Shown: positions 18,095 to 26,552 of the stretch, piece after piece
Layout of the letters: every line of letters starts with the position of its first letter
Position numbering within the stretch: position 1 is the first letter of the stretch
NCBI GenBank assembly: GCA_023412495.1
Contig: JAEYNP010000036.1
Span: 73,445-137,444 of the forward strand
Length of the DNA stretch: 64,000 nt
Source of the DNA: Pseudomonadota bacterium
GTDB lineage: Bacteria; Desulfobacterota; Desulfobulbia; Desulfobulbales; Desulfocapsaceae
Reading direction: 5' to 3'
Translations under genes and position numbers: made by a program
Notes under the pieces: model-generated
Seen by the model: only the letters and a program-made list of their open reading frames with translations
Databases searched by the model: none
What the model was told of the DNA's origin: nothing

Positions 18095-19378
18095 TCATGA
18101 CTCCTGCCATCTTCTCTTCCCGAACGGGCACTTCTTCTGCCTGATATGATCCAGGATTTCTTCCTCGAAATGTTCCAGCAAGCCGAGCAACGGCCCCATG
18201 GCCCCTGGGGCCAGCGCGCAGAAGGAGTAATTGAGGTAGTGCACATGCTCGCGCAGGATGGGGATGTAGCCTGCTTCACCCTCGCCACCTTCTATCCGCT
18301 CCAGAATCTCGACAACGAAGGGCAGCCCCTCGCGGCAGGGCGTGCACCAGCCGCAGGATTCGCGGGCGAAGAAGCGGATCAGGTTGAGGGTGGCCGCGAC
18401 CATGCAGGTCTCTTCGTCGAAAACCAGCACACCGCCGGTGCCAAGGCGGGAACCGGCGCGGGCCACCGCGTCGAAATCCATCGGCACGTCGAGATGGGCC
18501 GGTGTGAGATAGGGCGTCGAGGCCCCGCCCGGAATGCAGGCCTTGAATTTTGTCCCCATCCGCATGCCGCCGCAGGGCCCCTCGATCATTTCCCCGAGCG
18601 GCATGCCGAGCGGCAGCTCAACACAGACCCTCTCGCGGACATGGCCGCTGAAGCAGAAGAGCTTGCTGCCCGCCCCCTCGGGAATCCTGGCGAGGTTCTT
18701 GAACCAGGCCGGCCCCCGGCCGATGATGGCCGGGATGTTGGCCAGCGTCTCGACGTTGTTGATGGTCGAGGGACTCCCCCACAACCCCTTCACCGCCGGA
18801 AAGGGAGGCTTGCTGCGGGGATTGGCGCGCCTTCCCTCCAGGGCGTTCATCAGGGCCGTCTCCTCCCCGCAGATGTAGCGGCCGGCGGAGGTGTGCAGGT
18901 GGATGGCCAGTGAAAAGCCACTGCCCAGGATATCAACTCCAAGCAGGTTCTCGCGCTCCGCCGCGGCGATCGCCTCCTGGAGATTTTTCACCGCCGTCTC
19001 GTAACCGCGACGGATGAAAATAAAGGCCTGCTCGACGCCCATGGCATAAGCCGCGATAATCATCCCTTCCACCAGCAGATGGGGGTTGGTCTCCATGAGA
19101 ACCCGGTCCTTGTAGGTGGCCGGCTCCATCTCGTCGCAGTTGGCCAGGAGATAGCGCGGCCCCGGCAAATCGCGTGGCATGAAGGACCACTTCCTGCCGG
19201 TGGGGAAACCCGCCCCGCCCCGGCCGCGCAGGCCGGAGTCGATCACTGCCTGCTGAACCTCGTCCGGCGACATTTCGACGAGGGCCTTGCGCAGGGCCGT
19301 AAAACCACCGCCCTTACGGTACTCCGCAAAGGTCACGGGACTGTCCCGCCGGGCGTGTTCGAACAGGGCGTATTCCAT
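18095..19378 (-). CDS. nuoF: NADH-quinone oxidoreductase subunit F (NADH/FMN binding)
   Basis: 427 residues, the NADH-oxidising subunit with FMN and cluster N3. GRGGAGFPTGRKW near residue 50 and the GAGAYICGEETAL-like stretch (SAGRYICGEETALMNALEG) form the nucleotide and flavin sites. CGWCTPCREG with a later cysteine binds the [4Fe-4S] cluster. Length matches the family. It follows nuoE after 44 bp. Confidence 0.97.
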   Translation of the reverse strand: MEYALFEHARRDSPVTFAEYRKGGGFTALRKALVEMSPDEVQQAVIDSGLRGRGGAGFPTGRKWSFMPRDLPGPRYLLANCDEMEPATYKDRVLMETNPHLLVEGMIIAAYAMGVEQAFIFIRRGYETAVKNLQEAIAAAERENLLGVDILGSGFSLAIHLHTSAGRYICGEETALMNALEGRRANPRSKPPFPAVKGLWGSPSTINNVETLANIPAIIGRGPAWFKNLARIPEGAGSKLFCFSGHVRERVCVELPLGMPLGEMIEGPCGGMRMGTKFKACIPGGASTPYLTPAHLDVPMDFDAVARAGSRLGTGGVLVFDEETCMVAATLNLIRFFARESCGWCTPCREGLPFVVEILERIEGGEGEAGYIPILREHVHYLNYSFCALAPGAMGPLLGLLEHFEEEILDHIRQKKCPFGKRRWQES

Positions 19379-19421
19379 AAATCTCTCCGCGCGAGAAAGG
19401 ACTGAGGAAGATTGCTCAGTT

Positions 19422-19444
19422 CTCAGTCCTCATCGCTCAGTCCT
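19422..19444. repeat. 23-bp direct repeat, copy 1 (overlaps nuoE 3' end)
   Basis: A tract built of CTCAGTCCT units that is identical over 23 bp to 19966-19988. It encodes the last residues of NuoE (GLSDED), so the protein tail is repeat-derived. Confidence 0.65.
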
Positions 19445-19908
19445 TGCTTTTCTGTTTCCAGGATCTTCCGCAGGCTTTGCGGGGTAATGTTGCCGTAGAG
19501 CGTCTCGCCGATCATCATGGTCGGCCCATTCCCGCAGTTGCCGAGGCAGGAACATGGAACCAGGGTGAACATCCCGTCCGCCGTGGTCCCGCCCGGCAGG
19601 GTGTCGAGAGTCACCTGCAAGTGCTCCATCAGTCCTTCCGCCCCCAAGCTCCAGCAGGAAACCGAATCGCAGACGTGGATCACCCGCCTGCCCACCTGCC
19701 GCCGGTAAATCATCTCGTAGAATGTTGCCAGCTCCTCGACCTGCAGGGGTGAGAGGCCTAGGATCTCCGCCGCATCGTCCACCGCCTCGTCGGTCAGCCA
19801 GCCGTAATGGGCCTGCAGTGCCTTCATGACATCCACAGCAGCTTCCCGGCTGGTGATGGCGGCGGCGACATGGGCCTTCAACTTGTCGTGCAGATCTCTT
19901 GGGATCAT
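19423..19908 (-). CDS. nuoE: NADH-quinone oxidoreductase subunit E
   Basis: 161 residues, thioredoxin-fold [2Fe-2S] subunit (cluster N1a). Ligands are C80 and C85 (CDSVSC) and C121 and C125 (CLGNC), the normal spacing. It works with NuoF in the NADH dehydrogenase module, which shows that this complex I uses NADH rather than only ferredoxin or F420. The final residues GLSDED are encoded by a direct repeat also present upstream. Confidence 0.96.
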   Translation of the reverse strand: MIPRDLHDKLKAHVAAAITSREAAVDVMKALQAHYGWLTDEAVDDAAEILGLSPLQVEELATFYEMIYRRQVGRRVIHVCDSVSCWSLGAEGLMEHLQVTLDTLPGGTTADGMFTLVPCSCLGNCGNGPTMMIGETLYGNITPQSLRKILETEKQGLSDED

Positions 19909-19933
19909 ACCTGTTCTCGTCGCGTTTTCGGGG

Positions 19934-19988
19934 GGCGAAGATTTTTTTCGCCTCTACACTCAGTCCTCAGTCCTCATCGCTCAGTCCT
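19934..19988. repeat. hairpin plus copy 2 of the 23-bp repeat between nuoBCD and nuoE
   Basis: GGCGAA and TTCGCC form a stem around a T-rich loop (19934-19952), the same stem as in the nuoG-nuoH gap. It is followed by the second copy of the CTCAGTCCT-type repeat at 19966-19988. Together they fill most of the 87-bp gap before nuoE. Confidence 0.55.
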
Positions 19989-19995
19989 GCGTCGT

Positions 19996-22377
19996 TCATC
20001 TGTCCAAATCCGCCAGCACGAAGTCGATCGACCCCAGAATCGTCAAAAGGTCCGACAACAGCCAGCCCCGGCTCATCAGGGGCACCGCCTGGATATGGGC
20101 AAAGCTGGGCGTCCTGATCCGCACCCGGTAGGGCACGTTCAGGCCGTCCGAGACTACGAAATAGCCATTCTCCCCTTTCGGCGCCTCGATCGGCGCGTAA
20201 AACTCGCCGCGAGGGGGAGCCATGCCCCGTGTGGTGTTGATGAAATGATGGATCAGCGACTCGATGTCCTGCAGGGTGTCGCGCTTGCGCGGCAGGACGT
20301 AACGGTAGTCCTCTGCGATCCAGCTCCCGCCGGGCATCTGTTCCATGGCCTGGCGGACTATGCGCAGCGACTGCTTGATCTCCTCGATCCGCACCAGATA
20401 GCGGGCGTAGCAGTCTCCGCCCTCGGCCACAGCCACCTCGAAATCGAAGGCCTCGTAACCGCCGTAGGGCATGGTCCTGCGCAGGTCCCAGGCAAGACCG
20501 CAGCTCCGCAGGTTGGGCCCGGAGATCCCCCAGTCGATGGCCTGATCGAGGGTGATCGCCCCGACACCTTTGGTTCGGGCCGTGAAGATGGGGTTCCTGT
20601 TCAGGAGCAGCTCGTATTCCTTCAGCCGCGGCGGAAACCAGGCGAGGAAATCCTCCACCGCCGCGCGCCAGCCTTCCGGCAAGTCGTCCGCCACCCCGCC
20701 GATCCGGAACCAGGCCGGATGCATGCGGCCGCCGGTGATCATCTCGACGATGTCGAAGATCTTCTCCCGGTCGGTGAAAGTGTAGAAGACCGGGGTCATC
20801 GCCCCAATGTCCGCGGCATAGGTGCCGAGCCAGACCAGGTGGTTGACGATGCGGAAAAGCTCGCAGAGCATCACCCGGATGAAGACCGCCCGGTCCGGCA
20901 CCCTGATGCCGCAGAGCCCCTCCACCGAGTTCAGATAGGCCAGGTTGTTCTGGACGCCCGAGATGTAATCGATCCGGTCGGTATAGGGGATGTACTGGTG
21001 CCACGACTGCCGCTCTCCGGTCTTTTCCGCAGCCCGATGGTGGTAGCCGATATCCGAGTCCACCTCGACGATCCGCTCGCCCTCAAGCTTGACGAGCACC
21101 CGGAGAATGCCATGGGTCCCGGGATGCTGGGGGCCCAGGCTCAGGATGAGAGTATTCTCCTCGTCAGCCTCATCGAAAAACTCGCCGGCCGACAGGGACT
21201 GGTGCCGTTCGGCCTCTTCCGGGGTAAAGGGACGCATCTCGGTGGCACGGAAAGGGTGACTCTTCCGCAGAGGGTGACCCTCCCAGTCATGAGGCATGAG
21301 GATCCGGCGCAGCCGGGGATGGCCGTTGAAGCGGATGCCGTACATGTCGAAGACCTCTCTCTCGTACCAGGAGGCCGCGGGCCAGATGCTGGTCACCGTG
21401 GGCAGGCTCGGGACGTCTCCCGCAAGTTCAGTCTTGATGCGCAGGCGGCCCGGCGCGTCGAAGGACAGGAGGTGGTAGTTGACAGTGAAATCCAGGTATT
21501 TTCGCCGGTCGCGGCGGCAGGAGTCGTCCACCGCGGCAATATCCTCGAGCCTTTTGAACGGCGCCCGCTGCCGGTTCTTCAGATGGGCGAGCACCTCGGG
21601 CACGACCTCCGGCGCGACCCGGTAGGTCAGCATGTCGGTGGCGCGCTGCTCGACCACGGCCTTGCCGGGGAATATCGCCTCCAGTTCGCCTTCCAGGCCG
21701 AATGGTGGGAAGTTCCTCTTCGGTGCGAACGGCCGCCACATGTCGTCCGAGCGCGACATCCAGAATCGCGGGTGGGTCAGCGAGGTGCCGCGGATGGGCG
21801 CCTCCTCCATGCCGGGGCCTCGAATGTCGCGGGTCTTGGTCTCGCCGACGATTTTAATCGGCGCGATCGTCCCCTGCACGCCCGCGCCCAAGTGCAGAAC
21901 CGGGCGGGCCGGGCGCTCGCTGCGCCTGATTTTTTTCTGCAGCATGATCAACCCCTGGAGAAAAGCCTCCGGCCGGGGCGGACAGCCGGGGACGTAGACA
22001 TCCACCGGCAGGAGCTGGTTGACCCCCTGGACCACGCTGTAGACATCGTACATCCCGCCGGAGTTGGCGCAGCTGCCCATGGAGATGACCCACCTCGGCT
22101 CGGCCATCTGTTCGTAGAGCCGGAGCAGATTGGGGGCCATCTTCTTGAAGACCGTGCCGGAGATGACCATCAGGTCGGCCTCGCGGGGCGAGCCCCGCAA
22201 AACCTCCGCGCCGAACCTGGAGATGTCGAATCGCGAGGTGAACGCGGTCATCATCTCCACGAAGCAGCACGACAGCCCGAAGAACATCGGCCAGAGGGAA
22301 TTGGCCCTCCCCCAGTTGATCAGGTCGTCGAGACGGGTCAGCAGGATATTTGCGGAATCGTCTTGCACCACGTGCAC
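19996..22377 (-). CDS. nuoBCD: NADH-quinone oxidoreductase fused subunits B-C-D
   Basis: 793 residues joining three subunits in one chain. NuoB covers about 1-180, with cluster N2 ligands in [19 protein letters not shown] and VPGCPPRPE. NuoC covers about 225-395 ([19 protein letters not shown]). NuoD covers about 415-793 ([31 protein letters not shown]). NuoB and NuoD form the quinone site. The linker between B and C (about residues 180-225) looks unstructured. The frame is continuous, with no frameshift. The start is one of several closely spaced GTG codons (22377, 22371, 22368); the two nearer ones have a better-placed ACGAGG. Confidence 0.96.
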   Translation of the reverse strand: MHVVQDDSANILLTRLDDLINWGRANSLWPMFFGLSCCFVEMMTAFTSRFDISRFGAEVLRGSPREADLMVISGTVFKKMAPNLLRLYEQMAEPRWVISMGSCANSGGMYDVYSVVQGVNQLLPVDVYVPGCPPRPEAFLQGLIMLQKKIRRSERPARPVLHLGAGVQGTIAPIKIVGETKTRDIRGPGMEEAPIRGTSLTHPRFWMSRSDDMWRPFAPKRNFPPFGLEGELEAIFPGKAVVEQRATDMLTYRVAPEVVPEVLAHLKNRQRAPFKRLEDIAAVDDSCRRDRRKYLDFTVNYHLLSFDAPGRLRIKTELAGDVPSLPTVTSIWPAASWYEREVFDMYGIRFNGHPRLRRILMPHDWEGHPLRKSHPFRATEMRPFTPEEAERHQSLSAGEFFDEADEENTLILSLGPQHPGTHGILRVLVKLEGERIVEVDSDIGYHHRAAEKTGERQSWHQYIPYTDRIDYISGVQNNLAYLNSVEGLCGIRVPDRAVFIRVMLCELFRIVNHLVWLGTYAADIGAMTPVFYTFTDREKIFDIVEMITGGRMHPAWFRIGGVADDLPEGWRAAVEDFLAWFPPRLKEYELLLNRNPIFTARTKGVGAITLDQAIDWGISGPNLRSCGLAWDLRRTMPYGGYEAFDFEVAVAEGGDCYARYLVRIEEIKQSLRIVRQAMEQMPGGSWIAEDYRYVLPRKRDTLQDIESLIHHFINTTRGMAPPRGEFYAPIEAPKGENGYFVVSDGLNVPYRVRIRTPSFAHIQAVPLMSRGWLLSDLLTILGSIDFVLADLDR

Positions 22378-22422
22378 ACCTCGTTGATGTATCCGCGATT
22401 TTCACTATGATCCTAAACAAGG

Positions 22423-22881
22423 TCAGGCAACTACTGTCTGTCTTCTCTCCGCCCGCCGCCGTTCTACCCTCCGTCGCTCGACCCGGAGCGGCCCCCACTC
22501 GAGGCCGCCCTTCTTCCAGATCCAGGCGAGACCCATCAGGAGGACGACGATGAACACGGAGACATGCACCAGTCCGGCGAAACCCAGTATGTCCCAGACG
22601 ACCGCCCAGGCGAAGAGAAAGATGGCCTCGACGTCGAACACGATGAAAAAGATGGCGACCAGGTAAAAATCGACGGGAAAGGCCAGCCGCGAAGTGCCGT
22701 AAGGGGATACTCCGGATTCGTAAGCCGTGCGCTTTACCGCAGTCCACCTCTTTTCCCCCAGCCACCAGGCGGCAAACAGCAGGATTCCGACCAGGGCGAC
22801 GGCCATGGCGGAATAGAGGACAAGAGGCAGCAGCGTCTGGTCGGCAACAGAAGTTTCGGCAACCGCTGGGGGCATGGGCAT
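22423..22881 (-). CDS. nuoA: NADH-quinone oxidoreductase subunit A
   Basis: 152 residues with three transmembrane helices; first gene of the operon. YESGVSPYGTSRLAFPVDFY and FDVEAIFLFAWAVVW are the family signatures. The ATG is preceded by AGAGGA; an in-frame TTG seven codons earlier lacks support. The C-terminal tail is an arginine/glutamate-rich run (RVERRRVERRRAERR) absent from ordinary NuoA and apparently made from a short DNA repeat. Confidence 0.95.
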   Translation of the reverse strand: MPMPPAVAETSVADQTLLPLVLYSAMAVALVGILLFAAWWLGEKRWTAVKRTAYESGVSPYGTSRLAFPVDFYLVAIFFIVFDVEAIFLFAWAVVWDILGFAGLVHVSVFIVVLLMGLAWIWKKGGLEWGPLRVERRRVERRRAERRQTVVA

Positions 22882-22910
22882 TTCATCCTCTGCTTCGTTC
22901 AAGAATATCT

Positions 22911-22966
22911 AATGCGAGCTGACGCCCGCAACCCAAGGGTCGTCATCCCCTCCAACAGCAGAGGGG
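22911..22966 (+). repeat. direct repeat upstream of nuoA, copy 1
   Basis: Starts AATGCGAGCTGACGCCCGCA and is about 90 percent identical over about 56 bp to the copy at 23051. A second, weaker match follows (CGAAATTC with an A-rich run) in both units, giving a period of 140 bp. Confidence 0.7.
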
Positions 22967-23050
22967 ACTCTTTTCAGTACCCCCTTGAGGGGTATAAGTA
23001 CCTACACGAAATTCATTCTCAAAAAACAAGAATTGAATTTCTAAGGTACT

Positions 23051-23106
23051 AATGCGAGCTGACGCCCGCAACACAAGGGTTGTCTTCCCCTCAGACAGCA
23101 GAGGGT
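23051..23106 (+). repeat. direct repeat upstream of nuoA, copy 2
   Basis: Second copy of the AATGCGAGCTGACGCCCGCA repeat, 140 bp from the first. Differences are single-base changes (for example CAACAC for CAACCC), so the duplication is not very recent. Confidence 0.7.
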
Positions 23107-23233
23107 ACCTTCAACGAAATTCGTTTTAAAAAATAAGAAACGGATTCCAGGCACTGAAAGATGCATTTTTGGGGCAGGATAAGTTTCACCGCACCGAGGA
23201 CTTTCGTGATAAGGTTGTGGCCCCGGAATGGGG

Positions 23234-23249
23234 ACTTATCCGGATAAGT
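23234..23249. promoter_or_regulatory. candidate operator, perfect 16-bp palindrome
   Basis: ACTTATCCGGATAAGT is a perfect inverted repeat about 330 bp before the first copper-efflux gene. Half-sites recur nearby (GGATAAGT at 23178-23185). A dimeric regulator is likely, but it does not match the CusR or CueR boxes I know, and the regulated operon could be either side. Confidence 0.45.
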
Positions 23250-23581
23250 AGCCAGAATAAGAATTCCATCTTATAAGTATACGGAAAGATACAATTACGC
23301 CTTTCCGCGGAATCTCGGGCCATGACAACTTCAGGCTACCTTTTCCTAACAGTTTAAGCAAGCTATTTTTTCGGCGGTTTCTTGCATGGAAGTGCTGTTA
23401 CGACAGCTACTTTTCGGATTAAGGGAAAAGTGGGACATCAGAGGGTAGTTAATAACACCGGATGTGTTTGCATCAGGCCGCCTGAACATATATTATTCCA
23501 TTAATAGGGACATGTTGCGGCGCTGTCCCGGCAAACGTTCTCTAACACAAGCGTTATTCAATCCAACGTACTGGAGGAAGT

Positions 23582-23986
23582 ATGAACCCGAAAAATATCG
23601 TTCTGGCGTTTCTGAGCATGATCTTGATTTACACCGGCGGCGCCGTCGCCGACGAGTACAAGGCCACCGGCAAGGCCGGAGACATGGATGTGAAGCTGAC
23701 CCTCGACAGGAATCCGCCAGTCGTCGGCCAGAATATCGCGACTATCGCCATTACCGACAGCGCCGGTCAGCCGGTGACGGATGCCGCCGTCCGTCTCGAA
23801 TTCGGCATGCCCGCCATGCCCGGCATGCCGGCGATGAACTATAAAAACGACGCTGCCCCCATCGAAAATGAAAGCGTCTACAAAGCACCGATGACTCTGT
23901 CCATGGGCGGGCCGTGGTATATCAACGTGAAGATCCTGAAGGACAAGAAGGTCTCGACCGCCAAATTCAACGTCGACGTCCAGTGA
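23582..23986 (+). CDS. exported YtkA-like (FixH-type) small protein
   Basis: 134 residues with a signal peptide (cleavage near GGAVA/DEY, about residue 24). The mature part is a single beta-sandwich of the YtkA-like kind: LTLDRNPPVVGQN, ITDSAGQPVTDAAVRLEFGM, and a methionine-rich loop MPAMPGMPAMNY. A methionine-rich periplasmic loop next to a copper pump suggests Cu(I) binding or delivery to the efflux complex; this is inference. The ATG has GGAGGAAG upstream. It is the first gene of the four-gene efflux operon, 5 bp from the next gene. Confidence 0.82.
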   Translation: MNPKNIVLAFLSMILIYTGGAVADEYKATGKAGDMDVKLTLDRNPPVVGQNIATIAITDSAGQPVTDAAVRLEFGMPAMPGMPAMNYKNDAAPIENESVYKAPMTLSMGGPWYINVKILKDKKVSTAKFNVDVQ

Positions 23987-23991
23987 CGATC

Positions 23992-25329
23992 ATGCAGATG
24001 CACGCGGTCAACAGGATAGACTTGAAAAAGAAGGCAAGAGGGTATCTCTTTTTCGTCGCCGCCGGCATCGTGAGTCTTTTGACGATGCCGGGCCGGTCAC
24101 CGGCTGAAGGCACCCTGCGCCTCGACGAGCTGATCGCCGAGGCGCTGCGGAACAATCCGGAAATCCGCATGGCCCAGGCCAGGACCGAGGCCGCCAGGCA
24201 CCGGATTCCCCAGGCGGGGAGCCTTGCGGACCCGATGATCATGTTCGGCTATCAAAACGAAAGCTTCGACAGCATTACCTATGGGGAGATGCCAGACTCA
24301 CAGCTGATGTTTTCCGCCTCCCAGATGTTCCCCTATCCCGGCAAGCGGGGACTGAAGGAGGAGATGGCGAAACAGGAGGCGGCGGGCCTCGAAGCCCTTA
24401 TCGCCAACACCCGGCTCAATACGGTTCGGGTCATCACCGAGCTTTTCTACGACCTCTTCTTCGCCTATAAAAATCTCGACATCGTCGGCGACCGGGCCAG
24501 GCTCTACGACCGTCTGGAGAGCGCCGCCTCCGCCCGCTACGGTTCCGGCATGGGAACCCTGCAGGAGGTGGTGATGACCCAGACCGAGAAGTACATGCTG
24601 CTCGAGACGGAGTCCATGCAGCGGCAGAAAATCGCCGCGGCGGAGGCCATGCTGCACAATGCCGTAGGCAGGCCGGCCCATTCGCCCCTGGGCGTACCGG
24701 TCGAGCCAACCATCGAGGAACTGGCAATGACCGTCGACGAGGCCGTCGTCTACGCCACGGCCCACTCACCGGTCATTGCCGGCAAGGAGCGGATGATCGA
24801 TGCCGCCGAGGCAAGGATCGCCATGGCGGAGAAGGAATACTATCCCGACTTCACCGTCACCGGCACCGTCGCCGAAAAGGGAACGTCGGAATTCGAGGAC
24901 ATGTGGAGCATCACCACCAGCCTCAACGTCCCGCTCTATTACAAGACCAAGCAGCGCGAGGGGGTGGGCGAGGCCAAGGCCCAGCGCCTCGAGGCCCAGC
25001 AGGACCTGGCCGCGGCGAAACTCATGCTCGTGTCGGCGCTGCGGGACAACTACGCCATGGCGCGAAGCGCCGACGAGCTTATGGAACTGTATCGGACTGG
25101 CCTGATCCCCAAAGCCTACCAGGACTGCGAGCTGGCCCTGAGCGGCTATGTGAACGGTCAGACAGAGGCTTTCGCTGTCATAAGCCGGATGAAAAATCTC
25201 ATCAATTACGAACTGGGGTACTGGGAAAGATTCTCGGAGAGGGGCAAGGCGGTCGCGAGGATCGAGGCCCTTCTCGGCACGGAACCGGCCCCGGAGGCAC
25301 AGCCACCAGCCACGGAAGATAGCCAATGA
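23992..25329 (+). CDS. TolC-family outer membrane efflux protein (CusC-like role)
   Basis: 445 residues with an N-terminal signal sequence (ending near GRSPAEG). Two outer-membrane-efflux repeats rich in coiled coil follow: LDELIAEALRNNPEIRMAQA, DPMIMFGYQNES, MFPYPGKRGLKEEMA. It forms the trimeric channel for the pump encoded downstream. The longer frame starting at 23914 runs through the 3' end of the YtkA-like gene and is rejected; this ATG, just after that stop, begins before a normal signal peptide. Its stop overlaps the adaptor start by ATGA. Confidence 0.92.
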   Translation: MQMHAVNRIDLKKKARGYLFFVAAGIVSLLTMPGRSPAEGTLRLDELIAEALRNNPEIRMAQARTEAARHRIPQAGSLADPMIMFGYQNESFDSITYGEMPDSQLMFSASQMFPYPGKRGLKEEMAKQEAAGLEALIANTRLNTVRVITELFYDLFFAYKNLDIVGDRARLYDRLESAASARYGSGMGTLQEVVMTQTEKYMLLETESMQRQKIAAAEAMLHNAVGRPAHSPLGVPVEPTIEELAMTVDEAVVYATAHSPVIAGKERMIDAAEARIAMAEKEYYPDFTVTGTVAEKGTSEFEDMWSITTSLNVPLYYKTKQREGVGEAKAQRLEAQQDLAAAKLMLVSALRDNYAMARSADELMELYRTGLIPKAYQDCELALSGYVNGQTEAFAVISRMKNLINYELGYWERFSERGKAVARIEALLGTEPAPEAQPPATEDSQ

Positions 25330-26552
25330 AAAAAGAATTCCTCGCATTGCTTTTCGCTGTAGTCGTCTTTTCCTGCGCGCCTCGGTTGACGGAGATCGAA
25401 AACGGCAGCCTCGCCTTCCTGCCCGCTATTGCCCGCGCCCAGACCGGCCACGAGGGGCATGGCGGAGCGCCGCCCGCACCGCCGCAGAAGCCGGCCGAGG
25501 ACCCCTGGGCTGAATTCGAGACCGAGACCATCGAGGTGCCTTCAGACCGGCAGCAGCTGATCGGGGTCAAAACGGCGACCGCCGAGGTCCGGCCGCTGAC
25601 AAGACATATCCGCACCATAGGCCGCATCGAATACGACGAACGCAAGCTTACCACCATCAACACAAAGATCGAGGGCTGGCTGGAAAAGCTCTACGTCAAC
25701 GCCACCGGCGATTTCATCGGCAAGGGCGATCCGGTAGCCGACATCTACAGCCCCGAACTCTACGCCACCCAGCTGGAATTTCTCAATGTCCTGCAGTGGT
25801 CCAGGAAAACCGACGATACCGCCGCCCACCGTCCCAATTATTACGGCGGCTCGACCGGCATCGCCGAGATGCTCGACCACGATGCCGAGGTCATGCGCGA
25901 GGCCGCCCGCCAGCGTCTGCGGCTCTGGGATATATCCGAGGCCCAGATCGACAGGATCGCCAGGACCGGCAAGCCGATCCGGACGCTCACCATCGTCAGT
26001 CCCGCGAGCGGCTACATCCTCAACAAGCCAGGCGTCGAGGGCATGAGGGTCATGCCCGGGGAGAAAATCGTCGATGTCGTCGATCTCGCAACCGTCTGGG
26101 TGCTGGCCGATATTTACGAGCACGATCTGCCCTTCATCCAGATCGGTCAGGAGGCGACGATCAGGCTCAGCTCATTTGCCGGCAGGGAGTTCGAATCGAA
26201 AATAGAGTACCTGTACCCGACGCTTGCCGGCGAGACCCGGACCGCCAAGGCCCGGTTCACCATTCCCAATCCCGGCGGTCAATTGAAACCCCAGATGTAC
26301 ACCGACGTCCAGATCCGGATCGAACTCGGCGAAAGACTCTCGGTTCCCGAGGAGGCGGTTATCAACACCGGCACCCGCAACTTGGTCTACGTCGATCAGG
26401 AAGGAGCCTTCGAACCGCGTGAGGTTATTACGGGTATCAGAGGTCAAGGCCTCGTCGAAATCACCGAAGGCCTTGCTTCAGGCGACCGGGTGGCAGCTGA
26501 GGCCACCTTCCTCCTCGATTCCGAAGCGCGCCTGAAGGGAGTCGTCCAGTGA
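25326..26552 (+). CDS. cusB: periplasmic adaptor of RND metal efflux (CusB-like)
   Basis: 408 residues with a signal peptide. It is a HlyD/CusB-type membrane-fusion protein: barrel-sandwich halves around IEGWLEKLYVNATGDFIGKGDP and SPASGYILNKPGVEGMRVMPG flank a short hairpin domain, and the beta-barrel part contains LSSFAGREFESKIEYLYPTL and FTIPNPGGQLKPQMYTDV. It links the inner membrane pump to the outer channel. A histidine-containing stretch near the mature N-terminus (QTGHEGHGG) may bind metal. It is coupled to both neighbours by 4-bp overlaps. Confidence 0.93.
   Translation: MKKEFLALLFAVVVFSCAPRLTEIENGSLAFLPAIARAQTGHEGHGGAPPAPPQKPAEDPWAEFETETIEVPSDRQQLIGVKTATAEVRPLTRHIRTIGRIEYDERKLTTINTKIEGWLEKLYVNATGDFIGKGDPVADIYSPELYATQLEFLNVLQWSRKTDDTAAHRPNYYGGSTGIAEMLDHDAEVMREAARQRLRLWDISEAQIDRIARTGKPIRTLTIVSPASGYILNKPGVEGMRVMPGEKIVDVVDLATVWVLADIYEHDLPFIQIGQEATIRLSSFAGREFESKIEYLYPTLAGETRTAKARFTIPNPGGQLKPQMYTDVQIRIELGERLSVPEEAVINTGTRNLVYVDQEGAFEPREVITGIRGQGLVEITEGLASGDRVAAEATFLLDSEARLKGVVQ

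Larger units (their letters stand above)
22882..23581. other. divergent intergenic region between nuo and copper-efflux operons
   Basis: About 700 bp without a gene. It should hold the promoters of both operons. It contains a two-copy direct repeat and a 16-bp palindrome, both listed separately, and the hairpin TACCCC-CTTGA-GGGGTA near 22980. I could not recognise convincing -35/-10 or -24/-12 boxes. Confidence 0.6.

Noticed and set aside
19967..21004. Long alternative minus frame inside nuoBCD
   Set aside because: Out-of-phase shadow of the NuoD part, very rich in arginine, proline and glycine, without family features.
23380..23410. Sigma-54 promoter-like sequence before the copper operon
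   Set aside because: The TGG and TGC elements are at wrong spacing and the match is poor.
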